From Xiheimicrobium sp040275325 (lineage in GTDB: Bacteria > Myxococcota > Myxococcia > Myxococcales > Myxococcaceae): DNA of 64,000 nucleotides. This document shows positions 9,835 to 18,243 of this stretch, in pieces (the first letter of the stretch is position 1; each line of letters starts with the position of its first letter). The translations under genes and the position numbers were made by a program. Under the pieces are notes generated by a model, which saw nothing but the letters and a program-made list of their open reading frames with translations, was not told where the DNA came from and ran no database searches. The DNA lies in the NCBI GenBank assembly GCA_040275325.1, contig JBEOKA010000342.1, forward strand, positions 1 through 64,000, in the 5' to 3' direction.

Positions 9835-11616
9835 GTGAGTCGCGAAGACAGGGATCAGAAGACGCCGAAGCCGAAGGCGCAGGTGACGCTGCGCCGTCTT
9901 TATTCACTCGCGTGGCCCGAGCGCTGGTCGCTGGGCCTGGCGAGCCTCTTCTTGATCGTCAGCTCGAGCGGCTCCCTCGCGTTCCCCTCGGCGGCAGGCT
10001 CGCTGCTCGACGGAGCGCTCAACGTGAAGACTGGTCAGGTCGATCTGCGCCGGGTCGACTCGCTCGCGCTGGCCCTGGTGGGAATCTTCCTCGTCACGGC
10101 GGTCGCGTCGGCGCTGCGCTTCTACATCTTCAGCCGCGCGGGAGAGCGCATCGTCAGCAAGCTGCGACGCGATCTCTACGACTCCCTGCTGCGGCAGGAG
10201 ACGGCCTTCTTCGACGGCCAGAAGACCGGCGAGCTCTCGTCACGGCTCTCGTCAGACGCGACGGTGCTGCAGACGACGGTGACGGCCAACATCAGCATGG
10301 TGCTGCGGAACACGGTGCAGGCCATCGGCGCGGTGACGATGCTGATGCTCACCTCATCGAAGCTGACGCTGATGATGCTGGCCGTCGTGCCACCGGTGGC
10401 GCTGGGCGCGGTCTGGTACGGGCGCCGCGTGCGCAAGCTGGCCAGAGAGAGCCAGGACGCCCTGGCGCGCGCGAGTGAGGTGGCCGTCGAGTCGCTCGCG
10501 GGCATTCGCACCGTGCGCTCGTTCGCCGCCGAGAAGAAAGAGGGCCTTCGATACGGCGCGGCCATCGACAGCTCGCTGCAGCTCGCCTTTCGCCGCATCA
10601 AGCTGTCGTCGAGCTTCTTCGGCGCCGCCTCGTTCATGGCGTTCTCATCGGGCGCCTTCGTCTTCTGGTACGGCGCGCGAATGGTGGCGAGCAGCGACCT
10701 GTCGGCCGGCGCGTTGCTCACCTTCCTCATGTACACGATGCAGCTCGCCTTCGGCATGTCGGCGCTGGCCGAGCTGTGGACCGACGTGCAGCGCGCCTCG
10801 GGCGCCGCCGAGCGCGTCTTCGAGCTGCTGCACCGCAAGCCGGCCATTCCGCTCGACGGCGGAGAGACCCTGCCCACGCTCCAGGGCGCCGTGCACTTCT
10901 CACACGTCACCTTCAGCTACCCGGCGCGGCCTGACGTGAAGGTGCTCGACGACTTCTCGCTCGAGCTCGAGCCCGGTGAGATCGTCGCCCTCGTCGGGCC
11001 CTCGGGCGCCGGCAAGTCGACCATCGCCTCGCTGCTCTACCGTCTCTACGATCCCCTCTCGGGGCAGCTGGTGCTCGACGGCAGGCCGTACGCCGCGCTC
11101 GACCCCGAGTGGCTGCGCCGTCAGGTGGGCGTGGTCGCGCAGGAGCCCCTGCTCTTCTCGACCAGCATCGCCGAGAACATTCGCTACGGCCGGCCCGAGG
11201 CGACCGACGCCGAGGTCGAGCAGGCCGCGAAGCTGGCCAACGCGCACCACTTCATCGCCGGCTTCCCCGACGGCTACGCGACGTTGGTGGGCGAGCGCGG
11301 CATTCAGCTCTCGGGAGGCCAGAAGCAGCGCGTGGCCATCGCGCGGGCGGTGCTCAAGAACCCGAAGATCCTCATCCTCGACGAGGCCACCAGCGCGCTC
11401 GACGCCGAGAGTGAGCACCTGGTGCGTGAGGCCCTCGAGCGCCTGATGCAGGGCCGCACGACGCTGATCATCGCGCATCGGCTGTCGACGGTGAAAGACG
11501 CGAACCGCGTCGTGGTGATCGAGTCAGGAAAGATCGTGCAGTCCGGCACGCACGCACGGCTCGTCGAACAAGACGGCCTGTACCGGCGACTCATCGAGCG
11601 CCAGTTCGCGGCCTGA
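9835..11616 (+). CDS. ABC half-exporter (fused transmembrane and ATPase domains)
   Basis: 593 residues, typical for a half-size exporter (MsbA/LmrA/BmrA class). GTG start. The N-terminal ~320 residues carry six predicted membrane helices; the C-terminal nucleotide-binding domain has Walker A GPSGAGKST (Lys394), the ABC signature LSGGQKQR (492-499), Walker B ILILDEATSALD (Asp516, Glu517) and the H-loop IIAHRLST. A homodimer in the inner membrane would export a lipid, drug or peptide; wording of the domain (SYPARPDVKVL, GERGIQLSGGQ) is close to the eukaryotic-like ABCB group. No substrate clue comes from neighbours. It is divergent from the pilT-like operon, with a 122-bp shared intergenic region, and converges with the Hpt gene. 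Confidence 0.9.
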   Translation: MSREDRDQKTPKPKAQVTLRRLYSLAWPERWSLGLASLFLIVSSSGSLAFPSAAGSLLDGALNVKTGQVDLRRVDSLALALVGIFLVTAVASALRFYIFSRAGERIVSKLRRDLYDSLLRQETAFFDGQKTGELSSRLSSDATVLQTTVTANISMVLRNTVQAIGAVTMLMLTSSKLTLMMLAVVPPVALGAVWYGRRVRKLARESQDALARASEVAVESLAGIRTVRSFAAEKKEGLRYGAAIDSSLQLAFRRIKLSSSFFGAASFMAFSSGAFVFWYGARMVASSDLSAGALLTFLMYTMQLAFGMSALAELWTDVQRASGAAERVFELLHRKPAIPLDGGETLPTLQGAVHFSHVTFSYPARPDVKVLDDFSLELEPGEIVALVGPSGAGKSTIASLLYRLYDPLSGQLVLDGRPYAALDPEWLRRQVGVVAQEPLLFSTSIAENIRYGRPEATDAEVEQAAKLANAHHFIAGFPDGYATLVGERGIQLSGGQKQRVAIARAVLKNPKILILDEATSALDAESEHLVREALERLMQGRTTLIIAHRLSTVKDANRVVVIESGKIVQSGTHARLVEQDGLYRRLIERQFAA

Positions 11617-11620
11617 GCCG

Positions 11621-11956
11621 TCAGGCGGCGCGCGCCGAGAGCGCTCCCAACAACCTGGCCATCTCGGCCTCGAGCTGAATTTGCAGCTCGGTGACCCGAG
11701 ACAGCTCGTTCTGCGCGCCCGCGTGCTCGAGCTCTTTGGCGACGGCGGTGGCAGGGTGGGCAGCGAGGCTGACCAGCGCGCCTTTGAGCCGGTGCGCGGT
11801 GCGCTTGATGCTCAGGCCGTCACGCGCCGCGACCGCCCGCTGCACATCGACGAGCAACGCAGGGCCCTCTTTTCGAAAGAGCTCGAGGATCTCGTTCACG
11901 AGCCCGTCGTCTCCGGCACAGTTTTCCCTGAGGGAGTTCCAGTCGATCACATCCAT
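11621..11956 (-). CDS. Stand-alone Hpt (histidine phosphotransfer) protein
   Basis: 111 residues when started at the ATG at 11956, which has AAGGAG a few bases upstream; longer starts are possible but lack a better site. A single Hpt four-helix domain: the phospho-accepting motif is AHRLKGALVSL, with the His in the canonical HxLKG setting. Such proteins shuttle phosphate between a hybrid histidine kinase receiver and a response regulator in the cytoplasm. No kinase gene is adjacent, so its partners are encoded elsewhere. Its stop lies 4 bp from the stop of the convergent ABC-exporter gene. Confidence 0.85.
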   Translation of the reverse strand: MDVIDWNSLRENCAGDDGLVNEILELFRKEGPALLVDVQRAVAARDGLSIKRTAHRLKGALVSLAAHPATAVAKELEHAGAQNELSRVTELQIQLEAEMARLLGALSARAA

Positions 11957-12108
11957 GTGCCAGCTCCTTGACGAGTCACGGCAGACTCCGCCGCACGCCA
12001 CAACCCGCTTCGCCACCACCGCGCCTCAACGTTCGCCAATCGTACTGCAAGCCGCCGGCCGGGTTCCGGGTTGCTGGCGCCGCCCCGCCCAGCTAGGGCA
12101 GCTGTCGC

Positions 12109-12981
12109 ATGCCCGCCGACACGTCCCTGCTCGCCAGCGTTCCCCTCTTCGAGCGCCTCGACGAAGAAGAGCGCGCGTTGTTGGCAGCCCAGCTCGACGA
12201 CGTGAGCTTCGACGCGGGGCAGGTGGTGTTCCGCCGAGGCGACCCGGGCGGCTCGATCTTCATCGTGGTCTCGGGCGCGGTCGAGATCTTCGTCGAAGAC
12301 ACGGTCGGGCAGCGGGTGGTGTTCGAGACGGCGAAGTCGGGCGACTTCTTCGGCGAGCTCTCGCTGCTCGACGGTGATCCCCGCAGCGCCTCATCGGTGG
12401 CGCTGGAAGCGACGCGCGCGGTGCGGCTCGATCGAAACGATCTCGAGCTGCTCTTCAAGCGGCACCCGACCGCCGCGATGGACGTGCTGGCCGTCATCGG
12501 CAAACGCCTGCGCGAGGCCGACAAGGTGATCGGCACGCGCCCGACGTACAGCCCGAACCAGGCCGTCGAAGAGAAGCTCACCACCGTGCAGCGCATCGCC
12601 GACGTCGCGGCGGCGTTCTCGGGCAGCATCAGCTTCCTCGTCGTGCACATGGTGTGGTTCGCCTGCTGGATCGCGGTGAACCTCGGCTTCGTGCCGGCGC
12701 TGGCGCAGTTCGACCCGTTCCCCTTCGGGTTGCTCACGATGGTGGTCTCGCTCGAAGCGATCTTCCTCTCGTGCATGGTGCTCATCAGCCAGAACCGGCA
12801 GGCCGCGAAGGAGCGCATTCGCTCCGATGCCGAGTACGACGCGAACATTCGCGCGGGCCTCGAGGTGACGCAGCTGCACGTGAAGATCGACGCGCTCGCC
12901 GAGCAGACGCTGTCGCGACTCGCGGCCCTCGAGAAGCGCGTGTCGGCCGTGGGTCAAACACCGTCGAACGGGTCTCGCTGA
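12109..12981 (+). CDS. Cyclic-nucleotide-binding domain fused to DUF1003 membrane domain
   Basis: 290 residues. Residues ~8-130 form a CRP-like cyclic-nucleotide-binding (CNB) beta-barrel with an intact phosphate-binding cassette, FGELSLLDGDPRSAS, including the conserved Glu and Arg. Residues ~145-270 match DUF1003: two membrane helices, FDPFPFGLLTMVVSLEAI and the following SQNRQ. The C-terminal end is helical and amphipathic. This looks like a membrane protein whose state is tuned by cAMP or cGMP; the DUF1003 function is unknown. No DNA-binding domain is present, so it is not a CRP-type transcription factor. It stands alone on its strand, followed by a 173-bp gap. Confidence 0.85.
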   Translation: MPADTSLLASVPLFERLDEEERALLAAQLDDVSFDAGQVVFRRGDPGGSIFIVVSGAVEIFVEDTVGQRVVFETAKSGDFFGELSLLDGDPRSASSVALEATRAVRLDRNDLELLFKRHPTAAMDVLAVIGKRLREADKVIGTRPTYSPNQAVEEKLTTVQRIADVAAAFSGSISFLVVHMVWFACWIAVNLGFVPALAQFDPFPFGLLTMVVSLEAIFLSCMVLISQNRQAAKERIRSDAEYDANIRAGLEVTQLHVKIDALAEQTLSRLAALEKRVSAVGQTPSNGSR

Positions 12982-13154
12982 ACCCGCGCGCGGTGGGGTC
13001 GTCGGTCACCCCGAGCCACAACGTTGCGCCACGACGACGCGCGGTTGTGTCAGGGCGTTGACGCAACCCGGGGCGCACCTGACTCGGCGACAAACGATCG
13101 CGCGGCGACGAGAATGTCTCTCGCAGTCGTCACTTCACCGCGAGGCACACCGTC

Positions 13155-13541
13155 ATGAAGCAGGCTCCGCTCTTTCGTCGTCAGTTCTTCATTCAGAAGC
13201 CTGGCCCCGGCGTCGAGAACACCGAGGCAGGAGGCGCGGTCGAGTACGTGCGCATTCACGGCAACCCGTCGAACCCGGGCCAGGTGCTCAACAACCAGCG
13301 CGTTCGCCTCACGCAGGGCGGCATGATCGACGTCGTGTCAGACGCGCGCGGTGGCGACGGGCTCGGGCGCATCGCGTACGGGCCGGGGCTGCGCGCGGGC
13401 ATCAAGCGCGGCGACGAGACGTTCACGTACCGCTTCGAGGTGCCGCAGGCCGCCGTCGCTGGCGACAGCTACGCGATCTCGGTGTGGGGCAGCGACGTGC
13501 AGCCCGCCTTCCGGTTCACCATCGAGGTGGGCACGAAGTGA
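13155..13541 (+). CDS. Small beta-rich protein of unknown function
   Basis: 128 residues starting at ATG 13155 in a CGTC-ATG context with weak purine signal upstream. No signal peptide or membrane helix is evident. Composition (G, V, D and R rich, alternating hydrophobics such as FTYRFEVPQAAVAGDSYAISVWG) suggests a compact all-beta fold ending FRFTIEVG. I do not recognise the family. It is followed 57 bp later by a lipoprotein gene on the same strand, so the two may be co-expressed. Confidence 0.65.
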   Translation: MKQAPLFRRQFFIQKPGPGVENTEAGGAVEYVRIHGNPSNPGQVLNNQRVRLTQGGMIDVVSDARGGDGLGRIAYGPGLRAGIKRGDETFTYRFEVPQAAVAGDSYAISVWGSDVQPAFRFTIEVGTK

Positions 13542-13598
13542 CGACCGGGGGTTAAGTCCGCCCCCTCCCGTGTCGAAGACGAGCATGGAGGTCTCTCC

Positions 13599-14795
13599 AT
13601 GCGTCCCGTCTCCACGTGTGTTCTCACGATCGTCTCGTTGCTGGGCTGCGGGCCCGCCGCGACGGTCGACTTCACCTTCTCGCCCGATCGTCAGACCTTC
13701 GACGGGCGCACCCAGCGCGCGATCGTCAGCGTCGTGGCGGTCGACGAGCGGGGCAACCCGGGCACGGGCATCGTTCAGCTCACCACCGGCGTGGGCTCGT
13801 TCGTCGAGGGCCCCGAGCTCGCGCTCGTCTCGGGCGCAGGCTCGGCCACCTTCAGGTGCAACCCCGCAGAAGACGCGGCGTGCGCGGGCACCGTTCGGCT
13901 CGGCGCCACCTGGCGTGGCGAGAACCGCTCCTTCACCATTCGCGTCACGCCTTCCGATCCGAACGAGCGGCCGTTGTGGCGCGTGGTGCCGACGCTCCAG
14001 CCCGTCACGCTCTTCGCTGCGGCGCGAGCGCCAGACGGAAAAGTCTGGGCCGTTGGCGAGCGGGGAACGCTGCTCTCGTTCCAGGGAACCGCGTGGAACC
14101 TGCCGGTGGCGACTGGCACCACGACGACGCTGCGAGCGATCGCGATCGACCCTCAAGGCACCATGACGATCGCGGGAGATCTCGGCGTCATGCTGGTGGG
14201 AACGCCGGAGTCACTCCGGCGAGTGCAGCACTCGATGACGGACGACCTCAGCGCCGTGGCCTGGCATCAGCAGCAGCTCTACGTCGGCACCCGAACCGGC
14301 GTGGTCGCGGGCTACGACGGCTCCGACTTCGTGAAGAGTCAGGTGTCGTCGCTGCCGATCAATGCGCTGACGACCCGCGAGGGCGCCCTGGTGGCCGCGG
14401 GTGACGACGGGCTGTTCTCTTCGACCGACGGAAGCAACTGGAGCCCGATGTCGACGCCGGTGATCGCGCGCTGGCTCGAGGTGTTCAGCGACGCCGACGG
14501 GTTGTGGGCGCTGGGCCGGCGCCTCACCATCAACGCAGAGCCGATTCTGATTCGCGGGCCGGGCCCTGACTGGAAGAGCTCCTCGCTCCCGACCGGCGGC
14601 GTACAGGCGATGTCGTGGGGCACGGGTTCGGCTGATCGCTGGGTCGTCACCGAGAACAGCGTCTTCCGCCAGCAGGTGGGCTCGGCGTGGGAAGATCTCG
14701 ACGCGCCATCAGGCGGGAACGCGATCGTTCAGCTGGGCGGCATTTCGGTGCTCGTCGTCGGGCCTCCGGGTGTGTCGCTTCTGAGGGTTCGCTAG
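13599..14795 (+). CDS. Lipoprotein with Ig-like N-terminus and beta-propeller-like repeats
   Basis: 398 residues. N-terminal signal with lipobox SLLGC (Cys17). Residues ~20-120 look like a bacterial Ig-like fold (FTFSPDRQTFDGRTQRAIVSVVAVD). Residues ~130-395 hold blades of about 40-45 residues with recurring LxAxAxxPDGxVWAVGExGTLL, GTxTIAGDLGVMLV and LVAAGDDGLFSSTDGSNW wording, typical of YCF48/sialidase-like propellers. Expected on the outer membrane or in the periplasm. Function unknown; such modules usually bind proteins or glycans. It has a good start context (ATG 8 bases after GGAGG at 13589). Confidence 0.72.
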   Translation: MRPVSTCVLTIVSLLGCGPAATVDFTFSPDRQTFDGRTQRAIVSVVAVDERGNPGTGIVQLTTGVGSFVEGPELALVSGAGSATFRCNPAEDAACAGTVRLGATWRGENRSFTIRVTPSDPNERPLWRVVPTLQPVTLFAAARAPDGKVWAVGERGTLLSFQGTAWNLPVATGTTTTLRAIAIDPQGTMTIAGDLGVMLVGTPESLRRVQHSMTDDLSAVAWHQQQLYVGTRTGVVAGYDGSDFVKSQVSSLPINALTTREGALVAAGDDGLFSSTDGSNWSPMSTPVIARWLEVFSDADGLWALGRRLTINAEPILIRGPGPDWKSSSLPTGGVQAMSWGTGSADRWVVTENSVFRQQVGSAWEDLDAPSGGNAIVQLGGISVLVVGPPGVSLLRVR

Positions 14796-14860
14796 CGATC
14801 ACGAGGGTTTGCTCGACCGAAAAGAAACCCTGTCACAAGCTTGGGTGGTGGCCGCGTTGA

Positions 14861-14872
14861 GGTTCATGAACC
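14861..14872. promoter_or_regulatory. 12-bp perfect palindrome upstream of the VIT-VWA gene
   Basis: GGTTCATGAACC is a perfect inverted repeat centred about 30 bp before the start codon at 14897. Its position suits an operator for a dimeric regulator. A weaker hairpin (AGGGTTT at 14804-14810 with AAACCCT at 14825-14831) lies between it and the upstream stop, without a U-tract. No regulator is known; this is inference from symmetry and position. Confidence 0.3.
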
Positions 14873-14896
14873 CCTCGACGAAAGGACCTCACACCC

Positions 14897-17407
14897 ATGT
14901 CGCTCTCCTCCAACGCCAACTCCACGCCGTACGAGTCCTCTGGTGGCCGCCTCGTCTCGACCGACGGCCGCACGCTGCCGCTGACGGGCGCCTCGCTCGT
15001 CGCCGACGCGAAGGCGGGCGTGGTGCAGGTGAAGCTCTCGCAGACGTTTCACAACCCGCACGCCGAGCCGCTGCGCGTGACGTACTCGCTGCCTCTGCCG
15101 GCTGATGGCGCGGTGAGCGGGTTCTCGTTCACCATCGGCGATCAGCGCATCGTCGGCGAGGTCGACACCAAGAAGCAGGCTCGCCAGCGCTTCGAAGACG
15201 CGGTGCTCGAAGGGCGCACCGCGGCGATCCTCGATCAGGAGCGCACCAGCCTCTTCACCCAGGAGGTCGGCAACGTGCCGCCGCGCCTGTCGGTGGTGTG
15301 CGAGGTGACGATCGATCAGAAGCTCGCGTGGCTCGCCGATGGCTTCTGGGAGTGGCGCTTCCCCACGGTCGTCGCGCCGCGCTACCTGGGTCAGCCCGGG
15401 CGCGTGGCCGATCACGCGAAGGTGACGGTCGACGTGGCTGATCAGGCGCTGCCGGTGAAGCTGTCGCTGGGCATGACGATTCGTGATCGGCTGGCCGAGG
15501 GGTTTCGCCCCGAGTCTCCCAGTCACGCGATGCACACGGTGCGGGGGCTGGCGTCGACCGACGTGAGCTTCGCCGACGACGGCGTCAGCCTCGATCGCGA
15601 CGTGGTGGTGCGGTGGAAGGCGGCGCAGCTGAAGGTCGGCGTCGAGCTCGACGTGGCGCGCCCCGCTTCGGGCCCGGCTTCGGAGAACAGCTATGGCCTG
15701 CTCACGCTCGTGCCGCCCGCCATCGAGGCGAAGATGAGCGCCGTCTCGCGCGATCTGATCGTGCTGCTCGACACCTCGGGCTCGATGTCGGGCCTGCCGC
15801 TCGATCAGGCGCGGCGCTTCACCGCGGCGCTCATCGACACCCTGCAGGATCAGGACACGCTCGAGCTGATCGAGTTCTCCTCGTCTCCGCGACGGTGGAA
15901 GAGCCAGCCCGTGGCCGCGACCGCGTCGAACCGGAAGGACGCGCAGAGCTGGCTGTCGAGGCTGCGCGCGTCGGGCGGCACCGAGATGGCGAGCGGCATC
16001 ATCGAGGCGCTCTCTCCCCTGCGTCAGGAGGCGATGCGCCAGGTCGTGCTGATCACCGACGGCCTCATCGGCAGCGAGCATGAGGTGCTGACGGCGATCT
16101 CGCAGCGGCTGCCCTCGGGTTCACGCGTGCACACCATCGGCGTCGGCTCGGGCGTCAACCGCAGCCTCACGCAGCCGGCCGCGCGCGCAGGTCGTGGCGT
16201 CGAGCTGGTCATGGGGCTCGGCGAAGACGTCGAGGTGGCCATTCGCCGCCTGCTCGCCCGCACCACCGCGCCGCTCATCACCGACGTCGAGCTGACCGGA
16301 GACGCGCTCGTGATGTCTGCGCCGCAGCGGCTGCCCGACGTGTACTCGGGCTCCCCCGCCCTGCTCTCGATGAAGCTCAAGGCCTCGGGCGGAACGCTCG
16401 TCGTGCGTGGGCGCACGGCGGCGGGTGACTTCGAAGAGACCGTGCAGGTGACGGCGCTCGAGCGCGCCGCCGGCAGCCGCTCCGTCGCGACGCTCTTCGC
16501 CCGCGAGCTGGTGGAGGATCTCGAGACCCAGCGCATCGTCGAGCCTGGCAAACAGGTCGACGCGGTCGTGCAGGCGCTCGGCCTCGACTTCCAGATCTCC
16601 ACGCGGCTCACCTCGTGGGTGGCCATCAGTGCGCAGATGACCGTCGACCCGCGCCTGCCGCGCCGCAACGTCACCCAGCCGCAAGAGCTCGCGTACGGCA
16701 TGTCGGCCGAGGGGCTCGGGCTGCGTCAGGCGAGTCCAGCAGCGCCAGGCGCAGCGGCACCCTCGATGCTGCGCATGTCTGCTGCGAGGCCCTCGATGGC
16801 GCCGACCGGCGGTGCGCGGAAACAAGAGGAGGCTGCTGACAAGGCCGCCAGCACCGAGCGCCGTCGAAGCCTCGCTGATCTGCCGTCGCCGGCCGAGCCC
16901 ATGATGGAGGACGCCGACGAACTCGCCGAAGGCGGTCCCGAGCGCGAAGAGTCGGCTCCGCAGCAGGCCATGCCCAAAGGCGCACCCGCCCCCTCCGCGC
17001 CGCCTCCCGCCGAGGTACTCAAAGACGCGAAGGCCGACGAAGCGCCGAAGCAGAAGCGTGGTGGCTTCGGGCTGGGTGGGCTGGTCGATCGCCTCGTGAA
17101 GACGGTCACCGGCGCGGGCAAGCGCATCGCCGGGCGGGTGCTGCGCCAGCACGGCAACCGGCTCGACCTCGAGATCGTGCTCGATCGTCAGCTCGACTGG
17201 ACGCCCGCGAAGGACGCCGTCATCGAGCTCGCCGACGGGCGCACGGTGAAGGTGCAGGTGAACTTCTCGTTCACCACCTCGAACGGCGTGTACGGCCCGG
17301 GCCTGGTGCTCACGCTGACGCTGACGACCCCGGGCGAGATGGAGAAGCCCACGCTCGTGCACCTGGTGACGGCGGGCGAGACCATCGAGATCGAGCTGAC
17401 CGCCTGA
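14897..17407 (+). CDS. VIT and von Willebrand A domain protein
   Basis: 836 residues. Residues ~1-150 are a VIT (vault/inter-alpha-trypsin) domain (QTFHNPHAEPLRVTYSLPLP). Residues ~285-450 are a VWA domain with an intact metal-ion-dependent adhesion site: DTSGSMS from Asp292 and the downstream GGTEM and TDG segments. A middle beta region follows, then a Pro/Ala/Glu-rich linker (~640-720) and a small C-terminal domain starting RGGFGLGGLVDRLV. No signal peptide is seen, so it is either cytoplasmic or exported by an unknown route. VIT-VWA proteins are thought to mediate metal-dependent protein interactions. It is followed 12 bp downstream by a sigma-factor-like gene and probably forms an operon with it. 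Confidence 0.85.
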   Translation: MSLSSNANSTPYESSGGRLVSTDGRTLPLTGASLVADAKAGVVQVKLSQTFHNPHAEPLRVTYSLPLPADGAVSGFSFTIGDQRIVGEVDTKKQARQRFEDAVLEGRTAAILDQERTSLFTQEVGNVPPRLSVVCEVTIDQKLAWLADGFWEWRFPTVVAPRYLGQPGRVADHAKVTVDVADQALPVKLSLGMTIRDRLAEGFRPESPSHAMHTVRGLASTDVSFADDGVSLDRDVVVRWKAAQLKVGVELDVARPASGPASENSYGLLTLVPPAIEAKMSAVSRDLIVLLDTSGSMSGLPLDQARRFTAALIDTLQDQDTLELIEFSSSPRRWKSQPVAATASNRKDAQSWLSRLRASGGTEMASGIIEALSPLRQEAMRQVVLITDGLIGSEHEVLTAISQRLPSGSRVHTIGVGSGVNRSLTQPAARAGRGVELVMGLGEDVEVAIRRLLARTTAPLITDVELTGDALVMSAPQRLPDVYSGSPALLSMKLKASGGTLVVRGRTAAGDFEETVQVTALERAAGSRSVATLFARELVEDLETQRIVEPGKQVDAVVQALGLDFQISTRLTSWVAISAQMTVDPRLPRRNVTQPQELAYGMSAEGLGLRQASPAAPGAAAPSMLRMSAARPSMAPTGGARKQEEAADKAASTERRRSLADLPSPAEPMMEDADELAEGGPEREESAPQQAMPKGAPAPSAPPPAEVLKDAKADEAPKQKRGGFGLGGLVDRLVKTVTGAGKRIAGRVLRQHGNRLDLEIVLDRQLDWTPAKDAVIELADGRTVKVQVNFSFTTSNGVYGPGLVLTLTLTTPGEMEKPTLVHLVTAGETIEIELTA

Positions 17408-17419
17408 TACGGAGTGGGC

Positions 17420-17989
17420 ATGCAAGCTGAGGTCGCACAGCTCGCGCGCATCTCGGCCGGCGATGCCGCTGTCTTCGGGCAGTGGGCGTCGTCGGTCGAG
17501 TCGTCGTTGCGAGGCACGCTGAGGCCGTTCGCTGCGCTGTGCGACTGCGAAGCGGTGCTGCAGGAGGCGTTGCTCCGGGTCTGGCAGGTAGCGCCGCGCT
17601 TCAAACACGATGGAAAGGCGAACGCGCTGCTCCGCTTCGCCGTCATCACCGCGCGCAACGTCGCCTTCACCGAACTGCGCAAGGTGGCCGCGACGCCGAC
17701 CGAGCTCGACGAGCTCCATCGCTCACTCGAGGCCCAGGGAGACGTCTCACCGAAGACGCCCGACCCGCACCTGCGCGCGGCGCTGCAGAAGTGCCGAGAG
17801 AAGCTGCCCGCGCAGCCGGGGCTCGCGCTCACGGCCCGCATCGAGCGTAGCGACGATGATCATGTGCTCGCCGCGTCGGTGCAGATGACGCTGAACACGT
17901 TCCTGCAGAACGTCACCCGGGCACGGAAGTTCCTCGCCGAGTGCCTCAAGAAGGCTGGCGTCGATCTCGATCTGGAGCTGTCGCCATGA
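17420..17989 (+). CDS. ECF-like sigma-70 family factor
   Basis: 189 residues from ATG 17420, which sits 5 bases after GGAG; a GTG 6 bases upstream is less well placed. The N-terminal half resembles region 2 (LRPFAALCDCEAVLQEALLRVWQVAPRF and ARNVAFTELRK). The C-terminal segment NTFLQNVTRARKFLAECLKKAG has the shape of the region 4 recognition helix and its following arginines. Overall divergence from standard ECF sigma factors is strong, so it could also be a sigma-like regulator. It lies directly after the VIT-VWA gene and its stop overlaps the start of a 74-residue gene (ATGA), suggesting a sigma/partner pair. Confidence 0.68.
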   Translation: MQAEVAQLARISAGDAAVFGQWASSVESSLRGTLRPFAALCDCEAVLQEALLRVWQVAPRFKHDGKANALLRFAVITARNVAFTELRKVAATPTELDELHRSLEAQGDVSPKTPDPHLRAALQKCREKLPAQPGLALTARIERSDDDHVLAASVQMTLNTFLQNVTRARKFLAECLKKAGVDLDLELSP

Positions 17990-18210
17990 CGCCCGAAGAA
18001 CTTCTGCTGCTCGAGCAGGTCGTCTCGGCGCATCGCGAGCGGACGATCGACGGTGTCATCAAGAGCCACCCCGCCTGGCACGATCTCGACGCGGCTGGGC
18101 GGGTGACCGCGTTCGACGAGACGATGAAGCAGCGCGCCCTCGAGCGTTCGGCCGATCGTGGTGGACAGAGTTCGACGGTGAAGGCCGTGCTCGCGCGCCT
18201 GCGCCGGTAA
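17986..18210 (+). CDS. Small protein coupled to the ECF-like sigma gene
   Basis: 74 residues. Its ATG overlaps the stop of the sigma-like gene (ATGA), so the two are translationally coupled. It is helical and charged, without membrane segments or a zinc-binding motif, so it does not look like a classical ZAS anti-sigma factor. Coupling suggests a partner or accessory role for the upstream factor; the family is not recognised. Confidence 0.62.
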   Translation: MTPEELLLLEQVVSAHRERTIDGVIKSHPAWHDLDAAGRVTAFDETMKQRALERSADRGGQSSTVKAVLARLRR

Positions 18211-18243
18211 GCACGTCGAGGCTGACTGTCCGCAGAGTGAGCC

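Noticed and set aside
9713..9907. Longer N-terminus for the second PilT-like gene
   Set aside because: The added 65 residues are Ser/Arg-rich, overlap the divergent ABC exporter gene start, and do not resemble PilT N-termini; ATG 9712 is preferred.
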